Shown piece after piece: positions 1 through 8,500 of a stretch of 64,000 bases of DNA; within the stretch, counting starts at the first letter, position 1, and each line of letters starts with the position of its first letter. The DNA lies in the NCBI GenBank assembly GCA_963756515.1, contig CAVWNV010000004.1:62001-126000 (forward strand), written 5' to 3'. A model generated the notes under the pieces. That model did not search any database, was not told the origin of the DNA, and worked only from the letters and a program-made list of their open reading frames with translations. A program made the position numbers and the translations under genes. The stretch comes from Bog-756 sp963756515. GTDB lineage: Bacteria; Actinomycetota; Acidimicrobiia; Acidimicrobiales; RAAP-2.

Positions 1-1211
1 AGGGTCAACAGAACACAGGACGCGATGAGCGACAGTCCCAAGGCAAGACTGATACCACCCGAGCGTTTCAGATAGTTGGAGTGTCGAATCGGATTCTCGA
101 TCAAGGAATAGCTGACGGCCGAGACGACGACTGCGATGCCGATCACCACGACATCCCCCCACAACGACAGGTGACCACCCTCCGCCTGTACGGCCCACAC
201 ATAGATCGGCTTGTGCCACAGATACAGCGAAAAAGACCACAGGGCCAGCCACTTGAACGGGGCGAGCTTCAGCAACGCCTCGGCCCCGAAGCGCGGAGCA
301 GCTGTCCCTCCCGCAATGACCAACGACGTCGCCAGAACCGGCAACAACGGCATCGATCGTGGCCACGCGGGAATGTCCTGTGCGTCCAGGACGAGCAGCA
401 GGAGGCCGCCGAGTCCGATCCAGGTCATGGCGGCCGCCGCCGGGATCGGCAGTCGCCTCCACCAGAGAGCTCCCACGGCCAGGAGACCACCGATGGCGAG
501 TTCCCACACCCGGGCCAGCGTGGACACGTAGGCCCCGATCGACGGATTGACGGAGAACGAGTAGGCAAACGACGCCATGAACACTCCAGCCAGCAGAATC
601 GAGAGTCTGGTTCGAAGGGACCCCCAGTTGCGGCCGGTAGCAATCAGAATCAAGAGAGCGGGATAGACGAGGTAGAACTGCTCTTCGACCGACAGGGACC
701 AGTAGACGGCGAGACCTCCGAGACCTGGTGGGGACGGAGGGCCCGAGTACGTATCATGCAAGAGGCCTTGGAAATACCCGACGTTTCCCTGGAACAGCGC
801 GTCCCATCTGCCATTGACGGCCACGGATGACGTCAGGATGGCGCCGTCGACGATTCGATCGACGACGACCACGACGGCGATCACGAGTACTGCCATCGGG
901 ATGATGCGCCGGGCCCGCCGACCGTAGAAGGCCACCAGTCCGGTGTGCCCGGTGGCAGCACGCTCCCGGAGCAGAATGCCGGTGATGACGAAGCCGGAGA
1001 TGACGAAGAAGACGTCGACGCCGATGACCCCGTACCCCATCCTCGGGATGCCTACGTGGGCGCATACGACGAGCACGACGGCCACGGCCCGCATCCCCTG
1101 GATATCGGGCCTGAATGCCCGGTCTTCAGGGGCAGTTCCAGCCTCATCGCCGGACGGGAGGAGGCGCTCCGAATCCGGTTCGATGAAAGACGGTGAAACA
1201 GACTGTTTCAT
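1..1211 (-). CDS. OafA/YrhL-type acyltransferase 3 membrane protein (C-terminus outside window)
   Basis: Polytopic membrane acyltransferase of the acyltransferase-3 family, which O-acylates surface polysaccharides or lipids. Reading from ATG at 1211, the protein begins with a short polar tail, then RPDIQGMRAVAVVLVVCAHV (the usual first membrane helix with the catalytic-type His), VDVFFVISGFVITG, RRARRIIP, and the hallmark YWSLSVEEQFYLVYP. Near the left edge come SLYLWHKPIYVW and YSLIENPIR. About 403 residues are present and the frame is still open at base 1, so a C-terminal part lies outside; many relatives carry an extra SGNH domain there. No strong ribosome binding site is visible before 1211, so the exact start is uncertain. 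It sits in an AT-richer accessory region. The family call is secure; the substrate is unknown. Confidence 0.9.
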   Translation of the reverse strand, partial: MKQSVSPSFIEPDSERLLPSGDEAGTAPEDRAFRPDIQGMRAVAVVLVVCAHVGIPRMGYGVIGVDVFFVISGFVITGILLRERAATGHTGLVAFYGRRARRIIPMAVLVIAVVVVVDRIVDGAILTSSVAVNGRWDALFQGNVGYFQGLLHDTYSGPPSPPGLGGLAVYWSLSVEEQFYLVYPALLILIATGRNWGSLRTRLSILLAGVFMASFAYSFSVNPSIGAYVSTLARVWELAIGGLLAVGALWWRRLPIPAAAAMTWIGLGGLLLLVLDAQDIPAWPRSMPLLPVLATSLVIAGGTAAPRFGAEALLKLAPFKWLALWSFSLYLWHKPIYVWAVQAEGGHLSLWGDVVVIGIAVVVSAVSYSLIENPIRHSNYLKRSGGISLALGLSLIASCVLLT

Positions 1212-1654
1212 GACCGACTCAGCGGGAGGGTGGACGGTAGCGGTCCCAACAGGATCGATAGCATCCCCCCGCCCGGGTCCGCCGTCAGTGGACATCGTCA
1301 CCGTCCACTTCCTGTTCAAGGACCTGTACCCGGGGCGGACCCGGCGGGATTCCTAACACCGGTCGGCCGACAACGGGCTCAGCCAGCCGATCCGGTTCCG
1401 CCCCTGCACGGGCCCATCATATGGACGCCCGGGCTGCTCGTCACCGACCGCTCCTCCGCTCCTCGGTCGAGAGCTGACCGCGTCGCCCGGCGTACCGATG
1501 AGCAGCATTGCCCCAGTCTCACCGACGCGGCCATCAGGGACAATCGGCATCGCTCCTGTCTACTCCGGCGTGAGTGGCAGAGACTTCATCGACTCGGAAC
1601 GGCGCAGTCCAGGGGGGACGACGGTCGTCATCCACCCTGTAGTTGAGCGGTGGG
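1212..1654. other. Intergenic stretch without recognisable gene
   Basis: This 443-base stretch separates the divergent start of the acyltransferase from the SnoaL-like remnant. Short open frames exist on both strands, but none shows a protein family, a good ribosome binding site or consistent codon bias. It presumably carries the acyltransferase promoter, but I could not place -35 and -10 boxes with confidence. Confidence 0.5.
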
Positions 1655-1780
1655 TCAGCTGAGCTCGCGAACCCTGACGGTGTCGACGTGCTGCTGGAAG
1701 GCAACTGCCTTGCCGTCACGCATGGTCCACACGTGGACCATCTTCACAACGGCCGGCTCCCCGGAACCCTTGTGCTTCCA
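1655..1780 (-). pseudogene. SnoaL/NTF2-like protein, C-terminal remnant
   Basis: The last about 41 codons of a SnoaL-like (NTF2-fold) protein, ending at a TGA at 1655. The residues KMVHVWTMRDGKAVAFQQHV match the typical final beta-strands of this family (pattern HVWTxRDGKxxxFQQxxDT). Upstream of about 1780 the frame stays open but the sequence stops resembling the family and enters the region coding the TetR fragment on the opposite strand. The N-terminal two thirds of a normal roughly 130-residue protein are missing, so this is read as a truncated gene. The family match is by pattern only. Confidence 0.6.
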
Positions 1781-1798
1781 CCCATCACCGACGATGCC

Positions 1799-2233
1799 GT
1801 CGCCGACTGGATGACCTACCTCTGGAACTACCGCCGCTTCGCGCTGCGCGAACCCCACCTCTACGCGGTGATGTTCGGTCCTGGGCTGGCCGCGTTCTGG
1901 CTCGGTGATCCCGCCGACCTCGAGGCGGCCAGGTCCACCTTCGTCTCCCTCCTCCGTCGCATCCACGCCTGCGTCAACGGGGGCCGATGGCAGGTCGACG
2001 ACGTCATCACGGCCGGCGAAGCTGTCTGGTCCGGTGTGCACGGCCACACCACGCTCGAGCACACCGGGTTCTTCGGTGCGGTCGGACGCGACCCGGTGCG
2101 CTCGTACAGCGAGATCCTCACCAGGATGTCGATCGGCTTCGGCGACGACGCCCGATCCACCGCTCGCTCGCTGTCGACGGCCAGACGGCGGGCCGTCCGC
2201 GCCGACCGAGTCGAGGCCGCATCTGGGATATAA
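1799..2233 (+). pseudogene. TetR-family regulator, C-terminal domain remnant without DNA-binding domain
   Basis: From about 1799 to the stop at 2233 the plus strand encodes about 144 residues resembling the ligand-binding C-terminal domain of a TetR subfamily (WHG/TetR_C type). Visible cues are YRRFALREPHLYAVMFG, AGEAVWSGVHGHTTLEH and a following GF-containing helix. The N-terminal helix-turn-helix domain is absent. The open frame continues back to 1643, but that part is antisense to the SnoaL remnant and has no similarity of its own. It is therefore a truncated gene rather than a functional regulator. A hybrid protein from the start at 1643 cannot be excluded. Confidence 0.6.
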
Positions 2234-2319
2234 CTCGACCGCGGCCGCGTCTGCTATCCGTCCGCGGCCACCGTCAGACGCTTCTTCATCTCCGGCTGAC
2301 ACCGTTTGCCAGCCGGAGG

Positions 2320-2616
2320 CTACACGTCAGTGAGCAGGTCGCGGAGCACTGATGCGTACGTGTTGAGCGCAGCACGGCCTTGGGGCGTCAGCTCGACGGT
2401 CGTTCGTGAGGCGACACCATTCCCGGTCTTATCGGTGCTGATGTAACCCGCATCCTCCAGCTTGCGCAGGTGGGTGATGAGGTTGCCGGGGGTCAGGCCG
2501 ATCATGTCCTGCAACCGGGGGAACGTGAGCGCATTGCCTGCGGGCAGAGCGGCCAGAGTCGCCACGATTCGCAGCCGGGCTGGGGCATGGATGACAGGGT
2601 CTAGCTCGCCCGTCAT
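2320..2616 (-). CDS. Winged-helix transcriptional regulator (ArsR/MarR-like, HTH_34 type)
   Basis: A 98-residue DNA-binding protein with a single winged helix: HAPARLRIVATLAAL (helix 1), FPRLQDMIGLTPGNLITHLRKLEDAGYI (recognition helix region), then a wing SRTTVELTPQGRAAL. This is the small one-domain regulator type usually encoded next to a membrane protein. The start is ATG at 2616, overlapping the stop of the upstream membrane protein by four bases (ATGA), so the two are probably translationally coupled. It may bind the two dyads upstream of the partner gene at 3302-3342 (inference). No ligand-sensing domain is present. Confidence 0.85.
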   Translation of the reverse strand: MTGELDPVIHAPARLRIVATLAALPAGNALTFPRLQDMIGLTPGNLITHLRKLEDAGYISTDKTGNGVASRTTVELTPQGRAALNTYASVLRDLLTDV

Positions 2617-3287
2617 GCGAGCAATAGCTTTTGGTGCTGACTCCACGCCTTGACGATCGCAGACACAAGCGCGATGACGAACAGACCGGTTCCGACTACG
2701 GCCCACGATGCGGCCGCGCTCACAAACAGCCCAGCGCTGCCGATGCAAACGACGGCGAGCCCAACGGCGAACATGGACCAGTCCTGTCGGCTACCCATGA
2801 TGCCTGCGAGGGTGCATCCGACGATCACAAATGGCCCGGCGGCCGGAATGATTCCGTACACGATGGCGTGACTCGCCCCGGCGTGATAGAGGGCACCTTG
2901 CATCACTGCCGTTGCGATGTAGGCCAGCGCGATGGCGATTCCTTCGCCTGTCGCCAGGACTCGGGTGGGACCGCTCACACCCTTGGTGGCGTGCTGAAGC
3001 AACCTGGCACTCAGGCCGATCACGACAATGATGGCCCCGTAGACACCAGCAATGGCTCCGAGGCTCGGACCTTGGTAGGGGTGCTGGTCGCGTACCGAAA
3101 GCCAGAGGGCTCCGTAGGCAAGAAATATTACCGCCCCGCCCGAAACCATTACCAACGGCCGCCTGAGGTCGAACCTGCGTCGTGCCTGCCTCGTCGCCTC
3201 ATCGAGGACCCGGCCTGCCTCTTTCGCGTCGAACTCGTTACCGTCGGCGGGCTTTGCCGACTCCTCCGCACTTCGTGGGTCGTCCAT
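2613..3287 (-). CDS. Multi-pass membrane protein paired with winged-helix regulator
   Basis: A 224-residue protein with a charged N-terminal tail of about 45 residues, followed by about six hydrophobic segments (LVMVSGGAVIFLAYGALWL, GAIAGVYGAIIVVIGLSA and so on). No catalytic motif is visible. Such proteins are commonly found in actinobacteria in two-gene operons with a small winged-helix regulator, as here. The start ATG at 3287 is preceded by a strong ribosome binding site (GAGGAGG, seven bases away). The promoter region carries two operator-like dyads. The function is unknown; an auto-regulated stress or membrane-sensing role is only a guess. Confidence 0.8.
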   Translation of the reverse strand: MDDPRSAEESAKPADGNEFDAKEAGRVLDEATRQARRRFDLRRPLVMVSGGAVIFLAYGALWLSVRDQHPYQGPSLGAIAGVYGAIIVVIGLSARLLQHATKGVSGPTRVLATGEGIAIALAYIATAVMQGALYHAGASHAIVYGIIPAAGPFVIVGCTLAGIMGSRQDWSMFAVGLAVVCIGSAGLFVSAAASWAVVGTGLFVIALVSAIVKAWSQHQKLLLA

Positions 3288-3301
3288 CTCCGGACCTCCT
3301 C

Positions 3302-3346
3302 AACTTTGTGCTGCAAACTTAAGATACTTTGCTGAACAAAGTCAAA
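3302..3346 (-). promoter_or_regulatory. Promoter with two operator-like dyads for the regulator/membrane-protein operon
   Basis: Two related inverted repeats lie just upstream of the membrane-protein gene: 3302-3320 (AACTTTG, 5-base spacer, CAAACTT, one mismatch) and 3326-3342 (ACTTTG, 5-base spacer, CAAAGT, perfect). Their centres are about 23 bases apart, roughly two helical turns. On the minus strand TTGACT (3340-3345) and TTAAGT, 17 bases apart, can serve as -35 and -10, so the dyads overlap the promoter. Autoregulation by the downstream winged-helix protein is the natural reading but is an inference. Confidence 0.6.
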
Positions 3347-3441
3347 CCCCAAAATGCCGTCGGGGACCTGCCACGCGCCCGGCGTCCTCAGCTGCCTGTC
3401 GGGCAGGTAGCGACAGGCGCGAGAGCGCGTATCCGCGTATC

Positions 3442-4821
3442 TCAGGTCCAGTGGTAGGCGAGCACATTCTGCTGAAGGGCCACCACCGTTCCGACCAGCC
3501 CAGCCAGCGGGAGCAGAAAACGAACGGGTAAACGCCACCGCTCAAGACCCAACGCCGCCAGCCCGCAGATGGCCACCAACCCGAAGTAGGCATAACGCGC
3601 TTGATAGGTCCCGGTCTGAAAGGAAACGGCCCAGACAGAAAGAAGCGCAGCGATGGACAAAGCACCCAGGCACAAAAGCGTGTGCGGTTCCACGTGCCGC
3701 CCGAACAGACCGATGAGCGCGCACGCGAAAGCAAGGGTGATGGCCACGTTGACTTGCCAGGACCAATGGAACGTGTTCCATCCTGACTGGTACCAGAACG
3801 TTTTCGCGATGCGGGCGGGCACGCTCATGAAGACGAGTCTCAGTGGGTCAGTCACCGTGTAGACAACGTTGAAGTCGCCAAGACTGGTCTTCCCACCGAG
3901 TGCGTCCATCTTGGCCAGGTACCGGATTGTGGCTGTGTGAGCCAGTGGGTCACCGTAGCGGACAGTGTTCTGGATGAGATACCAACTGCTTACCAGCAAG
4001 GCAGAACCGAGTCCGATCGCAGCGAACTGTAGGCGCCTTACCCATCCGGGAACCAAGCAGACCAAGGCCAGGATGGCCAGACCGACCGACAGGGTCGAGA
4101 GCTTCGTGGTGATGAGAAGCCCGAAGGCGACACCCACCCACGCGATGCGCCAGGAGCTTGGGGCCTTCGCGTAACGGAGAGACAAGAAAACGAGAACCGC
4201 TCCCAGTAGGTCCACCAGGTTGTCATTGGTAACGAACGATGACAGGAACACAAACCGGGGAAGGAAGGCTACGAGCGAGGCAGCTACGACGGGTGTCCAG
4301 GGATCCTTAGTGGTGAGCCGAATGCTGAAGAAGGCGAACAACACTGTCAGCACCCCGAGGAGGACGTTGGGCAGCCTCAGCCAGAGGAGGAACTTGTGGT
4401 CGGCGGCACTGTGGTGATTGAACCACTGTTTTGAGCCAAAAAAAAGCCCGGGATTCACCTGCGCCCGGAGGGGAGCGTGAGTTGGCACGTCAGCAAGCTT
4501 CTGCCAACCGGCCATGACCAGGTAGTAGAGCGGGCCCTGCTGTGCCTCGTCACCCGAGCAGGAGAGCTGAGGGTTTGTCAGCAAGGGCTGACACGTCGAA
4601 CTCATCCCATACCAGTGCCCGCTGACCAGGGCCTCGATGTTCTGTACGTGCCCAGGTTCATCGGACGACTCGTAGGCGGGGGTCTTCACGGCGATCCCGA
4701 TTCCAAGAACTACAAATAGGGTCATGACGGCGGCCAACCCGACTATCGGCCAGGGACTCCCTCTGCCTTCGAAGGTTCGCGGGGACGCCGAGGTCTTCGT
4801 CTCCCCCTCCACGACTGCCAT
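3442..4821 (-). CDS. GT39-like polytopic membrane glycosyltransferase (ArnT/PMT superfamily)
   Basis: A 459-residue membrane protein. After a short cytoplasmic tail and first helix (LAAVMTLFVVLGIGIAV) comes an extracytoplasmic loop with ESSDEPGHVQNIEAL, whose acidic pair fits the catalytic Asp/Glu site of GT-C glycosyltransferases. Then come GPLYYLVMAGW, LRLPNVLLGVLTVLFAF and many further hydrophobic helices ending near QQNVLAYHWT. GT-C enzymes of this kind move sugars from polyprenyl-phosphate donors to lipids or proteins outside the membrane. The acceptor cannot be told. A short paralogous remnant of its central part (FVTNDNLVDLLGA) occurs at 46139-46261. The gene is AT-richer than the core genes further right. 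Confidence 0.75.
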   Translation of the reverse strand: MAVVEGETKTSASPRTFEGRGSPWPIVGLAAVMTLFVVLGIGIAVKTPAYESSDEPGHVQNIEALVSGHWYGMSSTCQPLLTNPQLSCSGDEAQQGPLYYLVMAGWQKLADVPTHAPLRAQVNPGLFFGSKQWFNHHSAADHKFLLWLRLPNVLLGVLTVLFAFFSIRLTTKDPWTPVVAASLVAFLPRFVFLSSFVTNDNLVDLLGAVLVFLSLRYAKAPSSWRIAWVGVAFGLLITTKLSTLSVGLAILALVCLVPGWVRRLQFAAIGLGSALLVSSWYLIQNTVRYGDPLAHTATIRYLAKMDALGGKTSLGDFNVVYTVTDPLRLVFMSVPARIAKTFWYQSGWNTFHWSWQVNVAITLAFACALIGLFGRHVEPHTLLCLGALSIAALLSVWAVSFQTGTYQARYAYFGLVAICGLAALGLERWRLPVRFLLPLAGLVGTVVALQQNVLAYHWT

Positions 4822-5013
4822 GACTTCATTATGGAGTATCGGGCTCGTCCATGACTACGGAATGGTCGGGGCGACTGACTCGAACATCAAGAGACGAACG
4901 AGCTGCTCACGGAGTCGTCTCCAGCACGAGACACTCCCGTTGCGCAGGTCGAGGACACAATCGCTATGGGCCAGGTAGGGGCGACCCGCGTCAGCTGCTG
5001 ACCAACTGACGGC

Positions 5014-5568
5014 TCAGAATATGAATGGGATCAGCTTCTTGGTTGAGTGCTTGTAGTCCGGATAGGTGTTGGGGAAGAGGCGCTGCATGGTTTCCTCCTC
5101 GACGTTCGCGCTGTAGACGAAATAGGCACCCATCAAGGCGGCGGCGGCGAGCCAATACCAGCTAATGGCTACCGACGTTCCGACAGCGGCGAGAAGGATT
5201 CCCGAGTAGATGGGATTCCGGATGAACTGATATGGACCGGTCGTGACTAGTTCCGCATCAATTTTCTCGGACATCGGGGTACCCCAGTTCCGCCCCAGAT
5301 GGACTCGTGCCCACACGGCCAGCCCCAAACCCATCAAAAACAGCACCAGTCCGATGCCCTGGAGAACTGGGCTGCTCACGATGGCATGGTGACCCTTTAG
5401 AACACCGAAGCGAATAATCAAGTACACGATCACAAATGTGGCCAGCCTCAAGCCGACGAACTGTCCCATTCGTGACTGAGCCGCCCGCTTGGCGCTCATG
5501 GCGGCCACCAGCCATGCCAGCCAGAAGATGATCCACAGGCTGTAGATGACGTAATCGATGACGTACAT
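5014..5568 (-). CDS. Isoprenylcysteine carboxyl methyltransferase-like membrane methyltransferase
   Basis: Small integral-membrane methyltransferase of the ICMT/PEMT group. Key features are the GPYQFIRNPIYSGILL motif (SAM-binding RNPxY region) and the C-terminal EEETMQRLFPNTYPDYK, preceded by several membrane helices (SLWIIFWLAWLVAAM, LATFVIVYLIIRFGVL, GIGLVLFLMGLGLAVWA). These enzymes carry out SAM-dependent methylation of lipids or small hydrophobic molecules; bacterial substrates are mostly unknown. The ATG at 5568 is chosen because it puts the first helix at the start. The frame also stays open to a TTG at 5658, which would add 30 polar residues. Neither start has a clear ribosome binding site. 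Confidence 0.82.
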   Translation of the reverse strand: MYVIDYVIYSLWIIFWLAWLVAAMSAKRAAQSRMGQFVGLRLATFVIVYLIIRFGVLKGHHAIVSSPVLQGIGLVLFLMGLGLAVWARVHLGRNWGTPMSEKIDAELVTTGPYQFIRNPIYSGILLAAVGTSVAISWYWLAAAALMGAYFVYSANVEEETMQRLFPNTYPDYKHSTKKLIPFIF

Positions 5569-5702
5569 GGATTCGTTGCCATGGTAACGGAGGTGAACGT
5601 CGATCCGAAATGTCCAGAGGTGAGGAAGCGGGATTCCGCAAGCGAGCTCATCCGGCAACGAGGATCGCTAGTCCTCGCATACGATCGTTCGGGGAGGGGG
5701 TC

Positions 5703-6701
5703 CTACCCTGAGGTGCCGCTGAAGATTCCGCTCGCTCCACCGGGGATCGAATAGGTGGACGCCACTCGTCCAGTCTCCAGGTTGATCGAGGTCACGTCGG
5801 GCGGTATCGGAGGTCCGACGGCACCAGGAGGGTAAGTCCCGCCCGTGACGTACGCGGTGCGACCGTCCGGCGAGAGAGCGATTCCATAGGGGTCGTGTAG
5901 CAGGGCGATCGGGGTTTCGGCAACACCGGTCTTCAGGTCGATCGGTGTCACGAAGCTGTATTGTCTGCCCCCACCAACGGCCTCGTCACTGTTGCCAGTG
6001 GCGTAAGCCATGCTTCCGGCACGGTTGAACGCAAGATCGCCTACCCCGTCGGGAACAGTGATGACGTTGCCGAGGGCCCCGGTAGTCAGATCCACGATGC
6101 TCAGAGTCGATCCTCCATTGGTGCCGACGTAGGCAGTTCGACCATCAGGTGACACATAGACTGCTTCCGGTCCACCGGGCACGGTGATCGGAGTACCAGC
6201 AGCACCAGACTTGACGTCTACAGGAGTGATACTTGTGAAGTCGGCACCGTTGTCGCCGCAGCCCGTCACGTAGAGCGTCTTACCAGTTCCACCGGTAGAA
6301 ATGGACTGGCAGTTGCTCACCTTGGAGATCGGTTTTCCGATCGTGCCGGTCCTGAGGTCGATGGGCACTATGCCGTCGGAGTATCCGATGCCGTAGGCGG
6401 TCCTCGCGCCTGGCGCTACCGTCACCGCCTTGATTGGAGGTGACGGATACGGAATCGTACGACCCACCGAATGACGCACAAGATTGAACGGAACCCAACC
6501 AGCGTTGGAGATATAAGCGATCTCTGGTCCCGTCGGATACGTCCCAGACTCTGATGTGGAGGCTGTCGTGCCACATGCCGCCATCACCAGTGGAACAGCA
6601 GCGGCCAGGGTTAGCGGGAGCCAGAGGCATCTGCGGCCGCACCCGTCAAATCCCGCCGGCCAGACCCGCCTAGTCCGCACGGACGAAGTATTCCACATCG
6701 A
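5703..6701 (-). CDS. Secreted lipoprotein with beta-propeller (YncE-like) repeats
   Basis: A 332-residue lipoprotein. A basic N-terminus is followed by a hydrophobic segment (LPLTLAAAVPLVMAAC) ending in a lipobox-like LVMAAC, so Cys would be lipidated. The mature part repeats a beta-propeller blade: phrases such as VTVAPGARTAYG, VYVSPDGRTAYVG, LAFNRAGSMAYATG and IALSPDGRTAYVTG recur every 40-50 residues, each followed by a TPIDLKTG-like phrase. This fits YncE/40-residue YVTN-type propellers, which bind ligands or surfaces outside the cell. The start ATG at 6701 has GGGGA at a suitable distance. The frame is open further upstream but without coding character. No enzyme motif is seen. Confidence 0.8.
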   Translation of the reverse strand, partial: SMWNTSSVRTRRVWPAGFDGCGRRCLWLPLTLAAAVPLVMAACGTTASTSESGTYPTGPEIAYISNAGWVPFNLVRHSVGRTIPYPSPPIKAVTVAPGARTAYGIGYSDGIVPIDLRTGTIGKPISKVSNCQSISTGGTGKTLYVTGCGDNGADFTSITPVDVKSGAAGTPITVPGGPEAVYVSPDGRTAYVGTNGGSTLSIVDLTTGALGNVITVPDGVGDLAFNRAGSMAYATGNSDEAVGGGRQYSFVTPIDLKTGVAETPIALLHDPYGIALSPDGRTAYVTGGTYPPGAVGPPIPPDVTSINLETGRVASTYSIPGGASGIFSGTSG

Positions 6702-6871
6702 CAATCCCCGCTTACCCGGCGATCGAGGCGCCTCTTGGCTCCGCTCGGGGAACCTGCGCAGCATCGGTCCTGACCTTCGAACACCCGTACGAGAGTGCCA
6801 GCATCGTGAGCCCAACTGGCTGGTCGAGAAGCGCGCTTTCGGCAAGGCGGGAGGCGTCATACGCTGGAGGC

Positions 6872-7420
6872 ATGACCCAAGTCCAGGACAACTACCAAGT
6901 GGTGTCGGCTGGCTTCGATGCTGCAGTCGAGTCTGTCGCTCCCGACCAGTGGGCAATACAGTCCCCGTGCGAGGAGTGGACCGCCCGCGACATCGTGGCC
7001 CACATCGTTGGGGGTCACCGGAGCGTGCTCGCCGGTCTCCGGGGCGAGGAGCCCGAGGGCCTCGGTGTTGGTGAGGACCCGAAGCAGGCGTGGGAGGAAG
7101 TCTCCCAGGCGGTAGGGGCGATCACCCGGGATCCCGATGTGGTGACGAAGGAAATCGACGGACCGGTGGGCAAGATGCCGGTAGGAGAGGTCATCGACCG
7201 GTTCGTCACCATGGACCTACTCGTCCATACATGGGACCTGGCCCGGACGGTCGGGGCAGACGAGCACCTCGACGATGACTCCGTCGCCCGGGCCTACGAA
7301 GTGCTCAAGCCGATGGACGAGATGATCCGGCGACCGAACTTCTTCGGTCCCAAGTTGGAGCCGCCGGTCGATGCCGACCTGCAGACGGAGTTCCTCTACT
7401 TCGTAGGTAGACGAGCCTGA
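6872..7420 (+). CDS. TIGR03086-type DinB-like (maleylpyruvate isomerase N-terminal) protein
   Basis: A 182-residue DinB/MDMPI-superfamily protein, a four-helix bundle with putative metal-binding histidines. Characteristic pieces are SPCEEWTARDIVAHIVGGHR near the N-terminus, and MDLLVHTWDLARTVG about two thirds along. Relatives include mycothiol-dependent isomerases and thiol S-transferases of actinobacteria, but the exact reaction is unknown. The ATG at 6872 gives the family's usual start (the helix FDAAVESV follows closely). A GGAGG lies almost directly against this ATG, so the spacing is unusually short; a GTG or other ATG upstream would add non-family residues. No operon partner is evident. 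Confidence 0.82.
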   Translation: MTQVQDNYQVVSAGFDAAVESVAPDQWAIQSPCEEWTARDIVAHIVGGHRSVLAGLRGEEPEGLGVGEDPKQAWEEVSQAVGAITRDPDVVTKEIDGPVGKMPVGEVIDRFVTMDLLVHTWDLARTVGADEHLDDDSVARAYEVLKPMDEMIRRPNFFGPKLEPPVDADLQTEFLYFVGRRA

Positions 7421-7787
7421 GCAGCCGAAAGGTCCGACCAGGTGTCAGCGACATTCCGTATCACCTGGTTGGGATGGTCACGATGTGCCCTCCCAGAACA
7501 ACATCCCAACCACCGGTCGACCGGGGTTCCCCCGGCCAGCCCTCCACAGATCCTGAGCCAGGGAGGTAGTCCGTCGATCCCAAGTATGGGCGACTCCGCA
7601 ATCCCACGATCGACACCGAGGGCGGATTCGATGACAGTCGACTTCGCGACCCCAACCGTGTCGGCGTACTCCGGCGGCTTCGAGTATGAGCCACGCAGGA
7701 GAGAACTTACGATCTCCAATACGGCTTGATTTCCGAGCCCTGTCCCATTCCATTCGAGCATTTGGGGATATCTATCGTGTGTTCTCT
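7421..7787. other. Intergenic stretch without recognisable gene
   Basis: This stretch lies between the convergent DinB-like and deformylase genes. Open frames on both strands (for example the minus frame around 7440-7850) lack family features and ribosome binding sites. A short perfect palindrome CGGTCGACCG occurs near 7516. I see nothing that supports a gene here. Confidence 0.5.
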
Positions 7788-8402
7788 TTACTGACCACCA
7801 TCGGATTGAAGACGATAGAGATCTGAACGTGGATCTTGCGCTTCGCGGCCCCACCACACAAGCTCCTTCGCCTCTGCCTCGATGCGTTTTCGCACCTTCA
7901 CCGGGTGACGATCGATATAGAGCTTTCCATCCAGATGATCTAGTTCATGCTGGAAGCAGCGAGCTGCAAGGCCCTCTCCCTCGTACTCGACGGGCTCGCC
8001 GTGGACGTCAACGCCACGAACGAGACAGTGAATGAGCCGGCTCGTCGGAAGTCCGAGGCCGGGAATCGACAAACACGATTCATCTCCACCCTGAAGTTCT
8101 TGGCCGATCGCCACCACTGAGGGGTTGACTACGTGGCCCGCCTCTCCGTTGTGGAAGTCAAATACGAAGAGTCGCTCACGTCGTCCGACCTGGTTAGCTG
8201 ATAGGCCTACGCCGTTCTCAGTCGCATAGAGAGCCTCAAACATCCCCTCAACAAGATCGGACAACGATTTCCCAAATTCTGTCACCTCGCCACATCTGAC
8301 TCGGAGGATCGGATTCCCAAGAAGCGTGATTGACATCACTGCCGATGGCGGATTCAGTGGCAGGGCGCTCGGCTCGGGGTCCGACTCAGGACGAGAACTC
8401 AT
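7788..8402 (-). CDS. def: Peptide deformylase
   Basis: A 204-residue peptide deformylase, which removes the N-formyl group from new proteins. All three family motifs are visible: GVGLSANQ (residues 64-71, for GxGLAAxQ), ESCLS with the metal ligand Cys110, and QHELDHLDG with His152, Glu153 and His156. The N-terminus has about 22 extra residues before ITLLGNPILR, where most deformylases begin. The ATG at 8402 is favoured because GGGAGGA lies four bases before it; an internal ATG at 8336 is the alternative. As the gene lies in an accessory-looking region it may be an additional copy, but this cannot be judged from one window. Confidence 0.95.
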   Translation of the reverse strand: MSSRPESDPEPSALPLNPPSAVMSITLLGNPILRVRCGEVTEFGKSLSDLVEGMFEALYATENGVGLSANQVGRRERLFVFDFHNGEAGHVVNPSVVAIGQELQGGDESCLSIPGLGLPTSRLIHCLVRGVDVHGEPVEYEGEGLAARCFQHELDHLDGKLYIDRHPVKVRKRIEAEAKELVWWGREAQDPRSDLYRLQSDGGQ

Positions 8403-8500
8403 AGGGTCCTCCCGATTCTGTCAGCCCATAAGGTGGACTGCTGCTCCGATGCCGGTGGGCCGAGGTCGGTACCCGCCGCCGAGCCGGCGATGTCGGGCAC

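Noticed and set aside
4857..5013. Minus-strand frame with VLDLRNGSVSCWRRLREQLV considered as a gene remnant
   Set aside because: It has about 50 codons between stops, and I recognise no family. It could be the end of a lost gene, but evidence is too thin to annotate.
7396..7857. Minus-strand frame overlapping the deformylase end
   Set aside because: It overlaps a certain gene, has no family features, and shows no codon bias in the part outside the deformylase gene.
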